Assembly (NCBI GenBank): GCA_937885475.1
Contig: CAKZZR010000050.1
Coordinates: 1 to 13,548, forward strand
Length of the DNA: 13,548 bases
Reading direction: 5' to 3'
From: an uncultured Treponema sp.
Lineage (GTDB): Bacteria; Spirochaetota; Spirochaetia; Treponematales; Treponemataceae
The notes beneath the pieces were generated by a model. It was not told the origin of the DNA. It did no database searches and saw nothing but the letters and a program-made list of their open reading frames with translations. Shown in pieces: positions 1-7,900 of this stretch. Position numbers and translations under genes: made by a program. Within the stretch, counting starts at the first letter, position 1, and every line of letters begins with the position of its first letter.

Positions 1-385
1 ATTCGGGGCCGTAGATTTTCAGGCGGACGTTCTCATTCAGCCTGCGCGCGAACCAATTTGCGCCCGGATTTTTTTTCTGCCATAGAGAGCGCTTTGTGCC
101 AAGGTTGTTGCTCTGCCACGGATGAGCCGGGCTTACCGTCTGGGTGAGGGGTGTGCCGTCGTCGCCAAGCACGGCGTTTCCATCATCGTCAAGGACAGGG
201 ATTTCTTCTTCTGTAAATTTCCATTCCGAATCGCTTAAGGTTCTGTAGCCAAGGGTGGGGCGCGCAACGATTCCCGTCAAAGAAAGAAAGTCGTAGTATT
301 CTTCTTCAATAGATTTGAGGGCTTCCTGTGAAAAAAGCGGGGCGGTAAAAAAAACGATAAAAAAAAGCGCATGCAGTTTCTTCAT
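1..385 (-). CDS. N-terminal part of an exported protein of unknown function (runs off the window)
   Basis: The frame is open from an ATG at 385 down to base 1, giving 128 residues with no stop, so the rest lies outside the window. It begins MKKLHALFFIVFFTAPLFSQEA: a basic start, a hydrophobic core to about residue 18, and a likely signal peptidase I site after LFS. The mature part is acidic (EEEYYDF, several DDDG and DDG turns) and rich in Trp and Tyr, ending in KIYGPE. I do not recognise the family with confidence; a periplasmic or outer-membrane protein of the kind conserved among Treponema is my best guess. It lies 23 nt behind the small beta-barrel gene and is probably read with it, but it also has its own promoter candidate and no Shine-Dalgarno. 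Two runs of eight A (347-354 and 359-366 on the plus strand) fall inside the signal-peptide codons. Confidence 0.75.
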   Translation of the reverse strand, partial: MKKLHALFFIVFFTAPLFSQEALKSIEEEYYDFLSLTGIVARPTLGYRTLSDSEWKFTEEEIPVLDDDGNAVLGDDGTPLTQTVSPAHPWQSNNLGTKRSLWQKKNPGANWFARRLNENVRLKIYGPE

Positions 386-391
386 GCGCTT

Positions 392-420
392 AGTATAGCA
401 TTCTTGCATTAGAATTTCCA
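392..420 (-). promoter_or_regulatory. Candidate promoter for the edge gene, placed for a leaderless start
   Basis: On the minus strand there is an extended -10 (TGC followed by TATACT, hexamer at 392-397) and a 4/6 match to the -35 (TGGAAA, 415-420) with a 17-nt spacer. It sits in the last codons of the upstream beta-barrel gene. Only 6 nt separate the -10 from the ATG at 385, so transcription would start at or next to the A of the ATG. No Shine-Dalgarno precedes that ATG. The elements are seen; activity is inferred. Confidence 0.4.
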
Positions 421-1035
421 CCGCAAGCCGGCGGTAAGCAGACCTTTTGGACCTACACTCGATTCCGCATAGAGCCAAAAATGGGGCGCGGGCTGCACCT
501 TAAGACCAAGCCACGTAAGGTTCATTGCGGGAAGATAGATGTTCCGTTCTGACGTAATGAAGCCGCACATACCAGCTCCAAGCTCGTGATAGAACTTAAC
601 GTACTTCCAGCCGTAGTTTACGCCCAAATTCGCAAGTACAGAAAAAGCGCTCCAGTCATCTCCGCCAGAAATCTCAAAATATTCAAAAGTTCCCAACGCA
701 CCTGCGTACAGAACCTTGTTAAAGTGATAGTTCAGACCTAATATGAACGCACCGGAATCATGAAATTTCAGCGTCTTCGTCTTTGTTGCGCCGTCTTCAC
801 CGTCCGACACTTTTTTTTGCATGGAATCCGAGATTGCGTCAAAAATACCGCCGATTGTCTCTGCCACTCCCGCAACGAATGTGTTCGAGGTGGCCACACC
901 GTACCCGGCATACAGCTCAAGATTGATTGAGTTTGAGCCGTTGCCAGAATTTCCTGCCGCTTCCTGTGCGAACAGCGTCGCGCCGGAAAGCAGTACGAGG
1001 GCAGAGAACGTTGCTAAAAAGCGTTTGTCTTTCAT
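409..1035 (-). CDS. Small outer-membrane beta-barrel protein candidate
   Basis: A 208-residue protein with a signal peptide (MKDKRF, hydrophobic core, cleavage likely after TLFA before QEA). The mature region starts with a Gly/Asn/Ser-rich linker and then alternating strands such as INLELYAGYGVA. It ends in TAGLRWKF, with a C-terminal Phe in an alternating aromatic pattern, as in proteins recognised by the BAM machinery. Length and strand pattern would suit an 8-stranded barrel. An insert around residues 60-90, rich in Lys, Asp and Thr, may be a surface loop. The start is well supported: AAGGAG (1044-1049) lies 8 nt upstream. It begins 22 nt after the thrC stop and is probably in that transcript. 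No specific family is recognised; porin-like or adhesin roles are guesses. Confidence 0.65.
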   Translation of the reverse strand: MKDKRFLATFSALVLLSGATLFAQEAAGNSGNGSNSINLELYAGYGVATSNTFVAGVAETIGGIFDAISDSMQKKVSDGEDGATKTKTLKFHDSGAFILGLNYHFNKVLYAGALGTFEYFEISGGDDWSAFSVLANLGVNYGWKYVKFYHELGAGMCGFITSERNIYLPAMNLTWLGLKVQPAPHFWLYAESSVGPKGLLTAGLRWKF

Positions 1036-1057
1036 ACGTTACGCTCCTTATTCAGGT

Positions 1058-2476
1058 TCATTTTGCAAGGTTTGCCTTAAGCCATTCCTTAAACTGCGCA
1101 TAGTCGTTTTCCATAGGAATAGCCATGTCAGGAAGCGACATCACCTTCTGCAAGGACTCCGGTACCGGCGGTTCGCGTCCGATGGCATCATAAACTGTTG
1201 AGCCGAATTTTGCAGGATGCGCGGTTTCCAAAAGGATTCCTACTGCATTCTTGCTGATGACTTTATCCGCCCACGCCGGAAGATTCGGGGTGAGACCTGG
1301 TTTCTTGTAGTCATTCTTAGTTCCGTTCGCAAGGGCAGCAAGGGCTCCGCTTCTTATGTCATCCCACGCCTTCCAAGCAATGGCTCCGTGCGGGTCTATG
1401 ACATAGCCGTTCTTTGAGTTGCAGTCCGTAATGGCTTTCTTGATGCCTTCGTTGTCAAGCCAGTAGGAAGCAAAGAGCGAGCGCACCTGCTCAAGCGTAT
1501 ACATCGCCTTGATTCGCTCGTAGTTGCTTGGCGCGCCAACATCCATAGCATTTGCGTACGTCTCTACGGAAGGACGAGCGTTGTAGTCTCCTGTGGCAAT
1601 CCAATCCGGAATGGTGTTGTTGGAATTGGTTGCGGCAACAAATCCTTCAATTGGAGCGCCCATCTCGCGGGCAATAAGTCCAGAAGTGAGGTTTCCGAAG
1701 TTGCCGGACGGAACCGTTACGATAATCGCAGGATTCTCAAGCTTGCTGTCAAGCGGAGCACGGTTACGCACAGCCAGAGCAGAGTACATATAATAGAAGC
1801 TCTGCGGCAGCAGGCGGGAAATGTTGATTGAATTTGCGGAAGAAAGACGGAATTCCTTGCGAAGCTCCGCGTCGGTGAATGCGGTTTTTACCAGTTTCTG
1901 GCAGTCGTCAAAGGTTCCCTTTACCTTGAGAGCGCGTACGTTTCCGGTGAATGTTGAGAGCTGCTTTTCCTGAATCTTGGAGATTTTTCCCTCTGGGTAC
2001 AGAATGGTAACATCCAGTCCCGGAACATTGTGGAACGCGCTTCCAACGGCACTTCCTGTGTCGCCCGACGTTGCAACCAAAATATGAAGCGTTCCGTTCT
2101 CACTCTTGTTAAAATACGACATGACGCGAGCCATGAAGCGAGCACCAAAATCCTTGAACGCGCATGTAGGACCGTGGAACAGCTCAAGCACGTAGGAAAT
2201 GCTGTCAACCGGAACAACTTTTGGCGTGAACGGATATGCATCCTGAATGATTTCCATAAGGTCATCGTCAGGAATTTCGCCTTCGGCATAGGGCTTTGCC
2301 ATGTTAAAGGCAATCTCGCGGAACGATGGCTCCGGATTTTTATGTATAAGCGAAGAATCCAGTTTCGGGAACGAAACCGGAATGTACAGTCCGCCGGTAG
2401 CAGGATTCATGCCGCTCATTACGGCAGTTCTGAAGTCAGCCTTTACGCTTGAATCTCTTGTATCTGTGTAAATCAT
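1058..2476 (-). CDS. thrC: Threonine synthase
   Basis: Cytoplasmic PLP enzyme converting O-phospho-L-homoserine to L-threonine, the last step of threonine synthesis. The protein has 472 residues, the usual size for the longer, E. coli-like ThrC group. The HGPTCAFKDFGARF motif carries the PLP lysine at K108. ATSGDTGSAV (135-144) is the phosphate-binding stretch, and a further conserved SGNFGN motif lies near residue 258. The N-terminal Y3-x-D-T-R-D start is typical. The start is fixed by AAGGAA 6 nt upstream; this Shine-Dalgarno overlaps the stop of the lipoprotein gene 10 nt before, so translation is likely coupled. No other threonine gene is nearby, and its place between two envelope-protein genes is unusual. 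Family call is firm. Confidence 0.96.
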   Translation of the reverse strand: MIYTDTRDSSVKADFRTAVMSGMNPATGGLYIPVSFPKLDSSLIHKNPEPSFREIAFNMAKPYAEGEIPDDDLMEIIQDAYPFTPKVVPVDSISYVLELFHGPTCAFKDFGARFMARVMSYFNKSENGTLHILVATSGDTGSAVGSAFHNVPGLDVTILYPEGKISKIQEKQLSTFTGNVRALKVKGTFDDCQKLVKTAFTDAELRKEFRLSSANSINISRLLPQSFYYMYSALAVRNRAPLDSKLENPAIIVTVPSGNFGNLTSGLIAREMGAPIEGFVAATNSNNTIPDWIATGDYNARPSVETYANAMDVGAPSNYERIKAMYTLEQVRSLFASYWLDNEGIKKAITDCNSKNGYVIDPHGAIAWKAWDDIRSGALAALANGTKNDYKKPGLTPNLPAWADKVISKNAVGILLETAHPAKFGSTVYDAIGREPPVPESLQKVMSLPDMAIPMENDYAQFKEWLKANLAK

Positions 2477-2486
2477 GAATAGTTCC

Positions 2487-3491
2487 TTACATGCCGTAGA
2501 TTATGGCGTCAGCAACCTGTTCGGCAAGCTGCTTGCGGCATTTCTGCTCGGCATTCCATTTGTTTTTATCTGTCGCTGAGCCGGTAATCGTTTTCTTTAA
2601 AAGAACGGAGCCGTCAGCCATATTAACGCAGGTTATTTCCGCCTTAAGAAAGACGGTCGCGCCGGAATCAGATTCCTGCGCAGGAGAAGCATAGCGGAAG
2701 GCCGCTACGACCATGAAGTTGTACGCCTTGCCCACGATGTCATAGGTTGCCTTGTACAGGTCGGTCACCGGCTTTTCAAAATACGAGGTGTCGCTTACAG
2801 GCGAGTTTCCTACATTCACGTTGGAATTGCGGAGCGCCTGAAGCAGGGCAAAACTGTTGCCAGTGGGATTCCCGTTCTCGTTGAAGTCATAGGCATACAG
2901 AACGCCGCCCGGATAGTTGATCAGGTTTGACTTTACCTCGTACGGCGCTGTTACGGAAAGCGCGTAGGAAGCCTGAACGACGGATGCTGATGACGTTACC
3001 GGCGTAGGGTAGAACGTTACCTTGTCCTTTACGGCGAACTTCGGCACGGCAGGCTCAAAGACGGCGTTTCCCTGAGCGTCGGTCTTAAGCTGCGCGGTCG
3101 AGTAGGTTATAGCACCCTTCGCTCGTCCAACCGGCCAGGTTACGGTTATGTCCAGACCAGAAACCGCACCCGCGTCATCGGTGGCAGTAACGATGTATTT
3201 TCCATAAAATGCTTTTTCTACGGAGGTCATCTTAGGAACAGAGGTTACCTTCAAGTCCACTTTTTTGAGTTTGTCCTTGAATTCCTGCTCAAGCTGATTT
3301 TCTGTAGCGTGAACGGCAATCGGCTTTGGCTCTCGGCGGATTTTTCCCTCCGGGATTTCCTCTGCGTCTATGTCGATGACGGAATCATCTTCGCCAGATG
3401 CCGAGGGCGTTTTTGGAGCCGTCGCACAGGAAAAAAGCAGTGCCGCCATTGCAGAAAGAATGAACGGTCGGATATATTTGGTTCGTATCAT
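2487..3491 (-). CDS. Exported lipoprotein with an Ig-like middle part, function unknown
   Basis: A 334-residue protein with a type II signal peptide: MIRTKYIRP, hydrophobic core, then LLFSC with the lipidated Cys at 22. After it comes an acidic linker (about 30-60), then a region with the alternation and Gly/Asn turns of a bacterial Ig-like domain (about 85-185). The C-terminal part (about 190-334) ends in an amphipathic helix (EQCRKQLAEQVADAIIYGM-like, with Cys), and overall recalls CsgG/FlgO-type periplasmic assembly domains; that likeness is weak. The start ATG at 3491 has a GAGGT 14 nt upstream, rather far, but no in-frame alternative was seen. It is the first gene of the minus-strand run behind the promoter at 3525-3553. 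Lipoprotein call is good; the role is unknown. Confidence 0.75.
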   Translation of the reverse strand: MIRTKYIRPFILSAMAALLFSCATAPKTPSASGEDDSVIDIDAEEIPEGKIRREPKPIAVHATENQLEQEFKDKLKKVDLKVTSVPKMTSVEKAFYGKYIVTATDDAGAVSGLDITVTWPVGRAKGAITYSTAQLKTDAQGNAVFEPAVPKFAVKDKVTFYPTPVTSSASVVQASYALSVTAPYEVKSNLINYPGGVLYAYDFNENGNPTGNSFALLQALRNSNVNVGNSPVSDTSYFEKPVTDLYKATYDIVGKAYNFMVVAAFRYASPAQESDSGATVFLKAEITCVNMADGSVLLKKTITGSATDKNKWNAEQKCRKQLAEQVADAIIYGM

Positions 3492-3524
3492 AAGTCGTCG
3501 TTTTACCTCTCATTTATAGTAAAA

Positions 3525-3553
3525 AGTATATAACAAAAGAACACATTTCACAA
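3525..3553 (-). promoter_or_regulatory. Sigma70-type promoter for the lipoprotein-thrC run
   Basis: On the minus strand TTGTGA (3548-3553) and TATACT (3525-3530) are separated by exactly 17 nt. The -10 matches consensus in 5 of 6 positions and the -35 in 4 of 6. Transcription would begin near 3518, giving a 5' leader of about 27 nt before the ATG at 3491. The promoter lies in the 107-nt divergent region and overlaps the upstream side of the plus-strand promoter candidate. Confidence 0.65.
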
Positions 3554-3562
3554 TATGCCCTC

Positions 3563-3591
3563 TAGTAAAAAAAGAACCGCAATGATAGAAT
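3563..3591 (+). promoter_or_regulatory. Candidate promoter for the plus-strand operon
   Basis: TAGAAT at 3586-3591 matches the -10 in 5 of 6 positions. The hexamer 17 nt upstream (TAGTAA, 3563-3568) is a poor -35 with 3 of 6 matches. The start codon at 3599 comes 7 nt after the -10, so the transcript would start at the ATG. The only purine-rich stretch, AAGGGA (3592-3597), is 1 nt from the ATG, too close for a Shine-Dalgarno. The weak -35 keeps confidence low. Confidence 0.35.
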
Positions 3592-3598
3592 AAGGGAT

Positions 3599-4078
3599 AT
3601 GTTTACTGCTGTCGGCGAACAATTAAAATCTCTTCTGTTCAATCCCGTTCTTTTGGCGTGCCTTTCCAGTTGGTTCTGCGCACAGTTCATAAAGACGGTG
3701 CTGAGCGTTCTGTACGGACGAATCCACAGCCTTACGGAATTGATGGAAAGCCTTATCTGGAAGACGGGCGGGCTTCCGTCCAGCCATTCCGCGCTGGTTT
3801 CCTCGCTGGCAACGACAATCGCATTCAGGAACGGTCTTGATTCCGACATTTTTATCCTTGCGCTCTGCTTTTTTATGGTCACGATTCGCGATGCGGTGGG
3901 CGTGCGCAGGTCAAGCGGAATTCAGGCAAGAAAAATAAACGAAATCGGACGTAGTTTAAAAGAACACGACATAACGGACTATGAAGTAATAAAGGAAGTG
4001 AACGGTCATACTCCCATGGAAGTAACGATTGGCTGTCTTCTGGGCTTCTTCATAGGTCTTGCATATTCACTTTTCTAA
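3599..4078 (+). CDS. DUF212 (divergent PAP2, YuiD-like) membrane protein
   Basis: A 159-residue membrane protein close in length and pattern to B. subtilis YuiD. Signatures are KTGGLPSSHSA (55-65), with the PSSHSA acid-phosphatase-like motif, RDAVGVRR (97-104), and GHTPMEV (136-142). Hydrophobic segments lie at about 15-38, 67-76, 84-97 and 143-158. The family is annotated as acid phosphatase/vanadium haloperoxidase-related, and its substrate is not established; all motif residues appear intact here. The start is the first ATG, only 7 nt behind a -10-like hexamer, so the message may be leaderless. It is the first gene of the plus-strand run; the next starts 9 nt after its stop. Its link to the Rnf-like genes may be only transcriptional. 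Confidence 0.88.
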   Translation: MFTAVGEQLKSLLFNPVLLACLSSWFCAQFIKTVLSVLYGRIHSLTELMESLIWKTGGLPSSHSALVSSLATTIAFRNGLDSDIFILALCFFMVTIRDAVGVRRSSGIQARKINEIGRSLKEHDITDYEVIKEVNGHTPMEVTIGCLLGFFIGLAYSLF

Positions 4079-4087
4079 GATACCCAG

Positions 4088-5494
4088 ATGATGAAGTACG
4101 TTAGGCAATTCGCGATTCCATCCCTTATCCTCGTTCTCTCCGTCCTTGCGCTGCGCGTGTTCCGCGTAATTCCCGCGTCAAAGCTGTGGAGCGGCTATTC
4201 CGTGCTGTACGTACCGGTTCAAAGCGACAAGGCGCTTTTGCGACGGACGCTTGAGGAAAACGGCGTCACCACCTATCTTTCGCTTGAGAATCAGACGTTC
4301 CCGCTGGCGCTGCCCAAGGAATCGCCGGAATATTCGCTCTCTGCAGCCGGTGCCGCAGGAAATTATCTTGACCGGCGCGCCGGATACTTTTTTGACCGTG
4401 AACACGCATTTTCTGTATATTACGTTCCGGACAGGCTTGAAGGCGAGCTGAACCGCGCCGTGCACGAGCTTGCGGAAGCAGGCATTGCCGCCGGACTGAA
4501 CGCAAGTTCAAGCTATCCGTGGGCGGCTTTTGTCATAACGCTCGTCTTTGCGGCGGCGCTCGTGTATTTTGCGGAGCGCCGTATCCTCATGCTGTGCGCG
4601 ACGGCTTTGGGCGCATATTTTGCGCTCAGCTTGCCATTCTATTCCGTTGCGTCGGCAATGTGCCTTTTTTTGCTGGCTTTTTTTCTTTCAACAAAATTCT
4701 GGAAGCGCGACGGTGCAGTCTCTTCAATAAAAAAGAACACGGTCATCTCAGTCCTCATGCTGCTGAGCGTCATAACCATATTCCTGAGCGGCATAAAGGC
4801 GGCGGCTCTGTTCGTGGCGTTCCTGCTGGCGGTGCTTTCTGCAAGCTACATTTATTTTGTCGCCTCAGAGTTGTCGGAGCAGCGTTTTTTCTTCCGCCCG
4901 GTGCTTATCCGTCCTGCGTCAATGGTGAACGCTCTTACCCCCAAAAACATGCACTGCGTGCTGGGCTGCTTTGCCGCTACAAGCCTTATTCTGGTGAGCG
5001 CAGTTTTTTCACTCAGAAACATCGAATTTTCAGGTGAGGGAGCGGGGGGCGCGAGCGTGCAGCTTCCGTCAAAAAACGCGGCAAAAAAAACGCTCCCGGA
5101 TTTGAGCGACTACGTCATCTGGAACTGGAACACCGTTACGTTCCCATACCGCTCGCTCAACGACGGAGTGCCGCAGGAGCCGAAGACCGGCGACATGGTC
5201 GTTTTTCCGCGCTATGAGGAAAAGAACGGCAGAATCTCGTCCTCGTTAAATTCCATCGTCTTTGATGAGCAATTCAAGGCTAATGCCATTCAGAATATAG
5301 ATTCGCTTCCGCCTACGGCACTGGAAGCGCTTTTAAAAAAGCAGGGCGGCTTTGTTAAGCCCGGATACGCAGGAAGTGGAACCCAGAGCGTTTCCGTCCT
5401 TGCGTTCATTCTGCTTGCATTCTGCGCGCTGATTCCCGGCGCGCTGTACCTGCTTTTTACTAAACCACGCATTCAGCTTCAGGAGAAAAAGTAA
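4088..5494 (+). CDS. Unrecognised polytopic membrane protein coupled to the Rnf-like genes
   Basis: A 468-residue protein that I cannot place in a family. By eye it has TM1 at about 9-26, a soluble domain of about 115 residues (28-143) rich in Tyr and Leu, then TM segments at about 144-162, 167-182, 184-203, 220-236, 238-260 and 290-310. A second soluble domain follows (about 311-433, including WNWNTVTFPYR and DMVVFPRYEE), then a last TM at about 434-458 and a short basic tail. TM1 and the flanking charges suggest both soluble domains face the periplasm. No Cys-rich motif, SGAT motif or nucleotide-binding motif was seen. Two ATG codons stand in tandem (4088, 4091) without a clear Shine-Dalgarno. 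Its stop overlaps the rnfC start (TAATG at 5492), so it is likely made in step with the complex and may be a subunit of it. Confidence 0.8.
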   Translation: MMKYVRQFAIPSLILVLSVLALRVFRVIPASKLWSGYSVLYVPVQSDKALLRRTLEENGVTTYLSLENQTFPLALPKESPEYSLSAAGAAGNYLDRRAGYFFDREHAFSVYYVPDRLEGELNRAVHELAEAGIAAGLNASSSYPWAAFVITLVFAAALVYFAERRILMLCATALGAYFALSLPFYSVASAMCLFLLAFFLSTKFWKRDGAVSSIKKNTVISVLMLLSVITIFLSGIKAAALFVAFLLAVLSASYIYFVASELSEQRFFFRPVLIRPASMVNALTPKNMHCVLGCFAATSLILVSAVFSLRNIEFSGEGAGGASVQLPSKNAAKKTLPDLSDYVIWNWNTVTFPYRSLNDGVPQEPKTGDMVVFPRYEEKNGRISSSLNSIVFDEQFKANAIQNIDSLPPTALEALLKKQGGFVKPGYAGSGTQSVSVLAFILLAFCALIPGALYLLFTKPRIQLQEKK

Positions 5495-6819
5495 TGCTGC
5501 GATTTCCTGACATTCACCCGGTAAAAAAAGACGCGTATAAAAAAATCGTGAACGGCTTTGTGCCGCGCACGGTGTATGTTTCCCTCAACCAGGACGGAAA
5601 GCACACCTGCGAGCCGATTGTAAAAAGCGGCGACCGCGTAGAAGAGGGGCAAAAAATTGCGGAAAGCGGCTCTTTTGCCGTTTATTCCCCGATTCCCGGA
5701 ACGGTGGAGGGCGAGGAGCTTAAGACCATGCCCGACGGCAAGATTAACCGTACGGTGCGTATTTCGCTCGGAGGCAGCTTCTCGTTCCTTGGAAAGAAAA
5801 TCCCGGAGGCCGACTACCAGAGTTTTTCGCCAAAGGCGCTCATCCGCCACATAGAGGAATACGGACTGCTGAACACCTTCCGCGCTGACCGCCCGGAGCC
5901 GCTCGCTCCTCAGCTGGAAAGGGCAAGCGGCTATAAGTTCAGGCTGCTGGTTGTCCGCCTTACCGACGAGGATCCTTCCCGGCTTACAGATACAATACTT
6001 TCCAGCGTGTTTGCAGAAAACGTGGCAAAGGGTATAAAAATTGCATCGTACGTCATGGACGCGCAGGGCATTGTGCTTGTTACAGAAAAGGACTTTAAGA
6101 ACGAGGACGCGTTCAGTTCATTGAATGTTCCCTGCTTTATACTCAGAACGAATCCAAAACAGTATCCGTCAGCGTTCTCAACGCATATCTGCGCGGCCGT
6201 AAAAAAGAATACGAAGGAAGACCTGTTCCGGCATATCTCAAAGCATGACCTTTTTATTGACGCAAGCACCATCCTTGAACTATACCGCTCGGTAAGCTTC
6301 AGAATGCCGGTCATTGACCGCTACGTGCTGGTAAACGGAGACTGTCTTCCGGCAACGGGACTGATAAAGGTATCCCTGGGAACAACGTTTGAGTCCGTTG
6401 CGGAGCAGTGCGGCGGCTTTGTGCGCACGCCGGATTCCGTCATCGTGAACGGCATGGTTACAGGCTTTTCAAGCGGAACGCTGAACGTTCCGGTTACAAA
6501 ATATGTAAAATCAATTACGTTCAACTCGTCACGAAAGACACCGTGGCAGTCTCAGGCGCTATGCCTGCGTTGCGGAAACTGCCGGGCAGCCTGTCCGCTC
6601 AATATGTACCCGGACGTAATGTACCGGCATCTTACCGGCGGAGCTTCCGCGCCCGCAGACTATATGGAAGGCGCGCGCTACTGCATAGAATGCGGACTGT
6701 GCAATGCCGTCTGTCCGTCTCGGCTTCCGATAAACATGAAGATTCAGGAATACAAGAACTCGCTCCTCAATGCCGCACGGACGGAGCCTGCAGAGGAGGT
6801 CGCTCATGTTCAGCAGTGA
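5494..6819 (+). CDS. rnfC: RnfC-like Fe-S subunit lacking the NADH/FMN loop
   Basis: In Rnf, RnfC is the peripheral subunit that meets NAD(H) and carries FMN and two [4Fe-4S] clusters. This 441-residue protein has the family's N-terminal hammerhead-like domain (HPVKK start, EPIVKSGDRVEEGQ, SPIPGTVEG, to about 75). A middle domain follows with FVRTPDSVIVNGMVTG in place of the usual GGPMMG region. Two complete ferredoxin motifs are present: C357-x2-C360-x2-C363-x3-C367P and C397-x2-C400-x2-C403-x3-C407P. Odd: where RnfC has a G-x-G-G-A-x-F-P loop and an N-G-A-E-C-E-P stretch, this protein has YGLLNTFRADRPEPLAPQ (123-140) and LLVVRLTDEDP (151-161), so the NADH and FMN site looks lost. The start follows AGGAG (5481-5485) by 8 nt. 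Family is sure; NADH activity is doubtful. Confidence 0.9.
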   Translation: MLRFPDIHPVKKDAYKKIVNGFVPRTVYVSLNQDGKHTCEPIVKSGDRVEEGQKIAESGSFAVYSPIPGTVEGEELKTMPDGKINRTVRISLGGSFSFLGKKIPEADYQSFSPKALIRHIEEYGLLNTFRADRPEPLAPQLERASGYKFRLLVVRLTDEDPSRLTDTILSSVFAENVAKGIKIASYVMDAQGIVLVTEKDFKNEDAFSSLNVPCFILRTNPKQYPSAFSTHICAAVKKNTKEDLFRHISKHDLFIDASTILELYRSVSFRMPVIDRYVLVNGDCLPATGLIKVSLGTTFESVAEQCGGFVRTPDSVIVNGMVTGFSSGTLNVPVTKYVKSITFNSSRKTPWQSQALCLRCGNCRAACPLNMYPDVMYRHLTGGASAPADYMEGARYCIECGLCNAVCPSRLPINMKIQEYKNSLLNAARTEPAEEVAHVQQ

Positions 6820-7897
6820 GAATATCAAACGGAACTTTCTTATCCGTCCATACACCTATATAGCACCGTCGCTTCTTACGATGTCGCTCAAGCTGCTCTC
6901 ATTTTTTTTGGTGCAGGTTGCGCTGCTTATCCTAGGAAAAAGCTATCACGCGGTCGCCGTGGTGCTGTGCGCGACGGTGGCTTCCGTGCTTGCAGAGCTT
7001 CTTACGCTCATCTTTACGCATCAGAAACTTACCTCCAACAACGCGCTCCTTGTAAGCGTGCTGCAAGGACTTATAGCCGGGCTTCTGATTCCTGAATCCT
7101 GCCCGCTTGCCGCCGTGTTCCTTGTAGTGTTCGGCGTAATGCTGATTGCAGGCAGTTTTTTCGGCGGATATGCGTTCACGTGGATAAACACCAGTATTTT
7201 TTCCGTGGTGGTACTGTGGATTGTGGGCGCGCGGATTTTTCCGCCGTACCTTGTGTCAATGGACATGCTCGCGTTGCGGAATCCCTCGCTCCAGCTGATT
7301 GAAAGCGGTGCGGTTCCGCTTGTTCCTGCGGATTCCGTAATCACGGAATTCCTGAACGGAACGGTGTTCTCCTTATTCAAGGTGTCCGTACCGGAAGGCT
7401 ATGTGTCGCTTTTTTGGGATTCCCATTCGGCAATTCCCGCGTTCAGATACAATTTCGTGAACATCGTAGCGTCCGTGCTGTTCTTCAGCGACACGTTCTT
7501 TGAACTTATCGTGCCAGGAATTTTCCTGCTGTCGTACGGCATTTTAGTTCGCTTTGTCTCTCCATTTATATATGCAGGAATTCCGTTTCAGGGAGACCTG
7601 CTGCTCGCGTTCCTTACCGGCGGAACGCTATTCTGTGCGTTCTTTGTGATTGGCTGGTACGGCATGACGCCGATTACGGTCGGCGGAAAAATCGCATATG
7701 CGGGAATCGCGGGGCTTCTGTTCTTTTTGATTGCGGGCTGCGGCACGTCTCCTGCGGGAATGGTGTTCACGGTGCTTTCTGCAAACGTCGTTTCCGTCCT
7801 TATTCAGCAGGCGGAGCAATACCGGGAGCGCAGAAAAGTACGGCGGCAGATTGCCGCGCTCAGCAAGGAAAACGAGGAAGCGCTGCAGAGGTTATAG
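6806..7897 (+). CDS. rnfD: RnfD-like membrane subunit with Thr-to-Val at the flavinylation motif
   Basis: RnfD is a polytopic subunit normally carrying FMN covalently bound to a threonine in S-x-A-T-P-L. This 363-residue protein aligns by eye over its full length: NALLVSVLQGLIAGLLIP (cf. the RnfD allele 'ALVTGLLLALxLPP'), FFGG at 118-121, and a C-terminal half ending SANVVSVLIQQAEQYRERR. At the flavin site it reads S167-G-A-V170-P-L172, with Val for Thr. The FGGLGxNxFNPA stretch is FGGYAFTWINTSI. I placed the start at 6806, not at an in-frame ATG 36 nt earlier, because AGAGGAGGT (6792-6800) lies 5 nt upstream of 6806. It overlaps the end of rnfC by 14 nt. Subunit identity is good; covalent flavin is unlikely. 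Confidence 0.86.
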   Translation: MFSSENIKRNFLIRPYTYIAPSLLTMSLKLLSFFLVQVALLILGKSYHAVAVVLCATVASVLAELLTLIFTHQKLTSNNALLVSVLQGLIAGLLIPESCPLAAVFLVVFGVMLIAGSFFGGYAFTWINTSIFSVVVLWIVGARIFPPYLVSMDMLALRNPSLQLIESGAVPLVPADSVITEFLNGTVFSLFKVSVPEGYVSLFWDSHSAIPAFRYNFVNIVASVLFFSDTFFELIVPGIFLLSYGILVRFVSPFIYAGIPFQGDLLLAFLTGGTLFCAFFVIGWYGMTPITVGGKIAYAGIAGLLFFLIAGCGTSPAGMVFTVLSANVVSVLIQQAEQYRERRKVRRQIAALSKENEEALQRL

Positions 7898-7900
7898 GCT

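Noticed and set aside
3562..3882. A 106-residue minus-strand open frame over the DUF212 gene start
   Set aside because: It is antisense to a well-recognised family and has no coherent protein features.
4519..5037. A 172-residue plus-strand open frame inside the 468-residue membrane protein gene
   Set aside because: Its composition (Arg, Cys, His, Gly rich) is that of an out-of-frame reading; the other frame has clean TM segments and fits the operon junctions.
6770..6805. Upstream ATG for rnfD
   Set aside because: The ATG at 6806 has a strong AGAGGAGGT at proper spacing and matches the usual RnfD N-terminus; the extra 12 residues are polar and Arg-rich.
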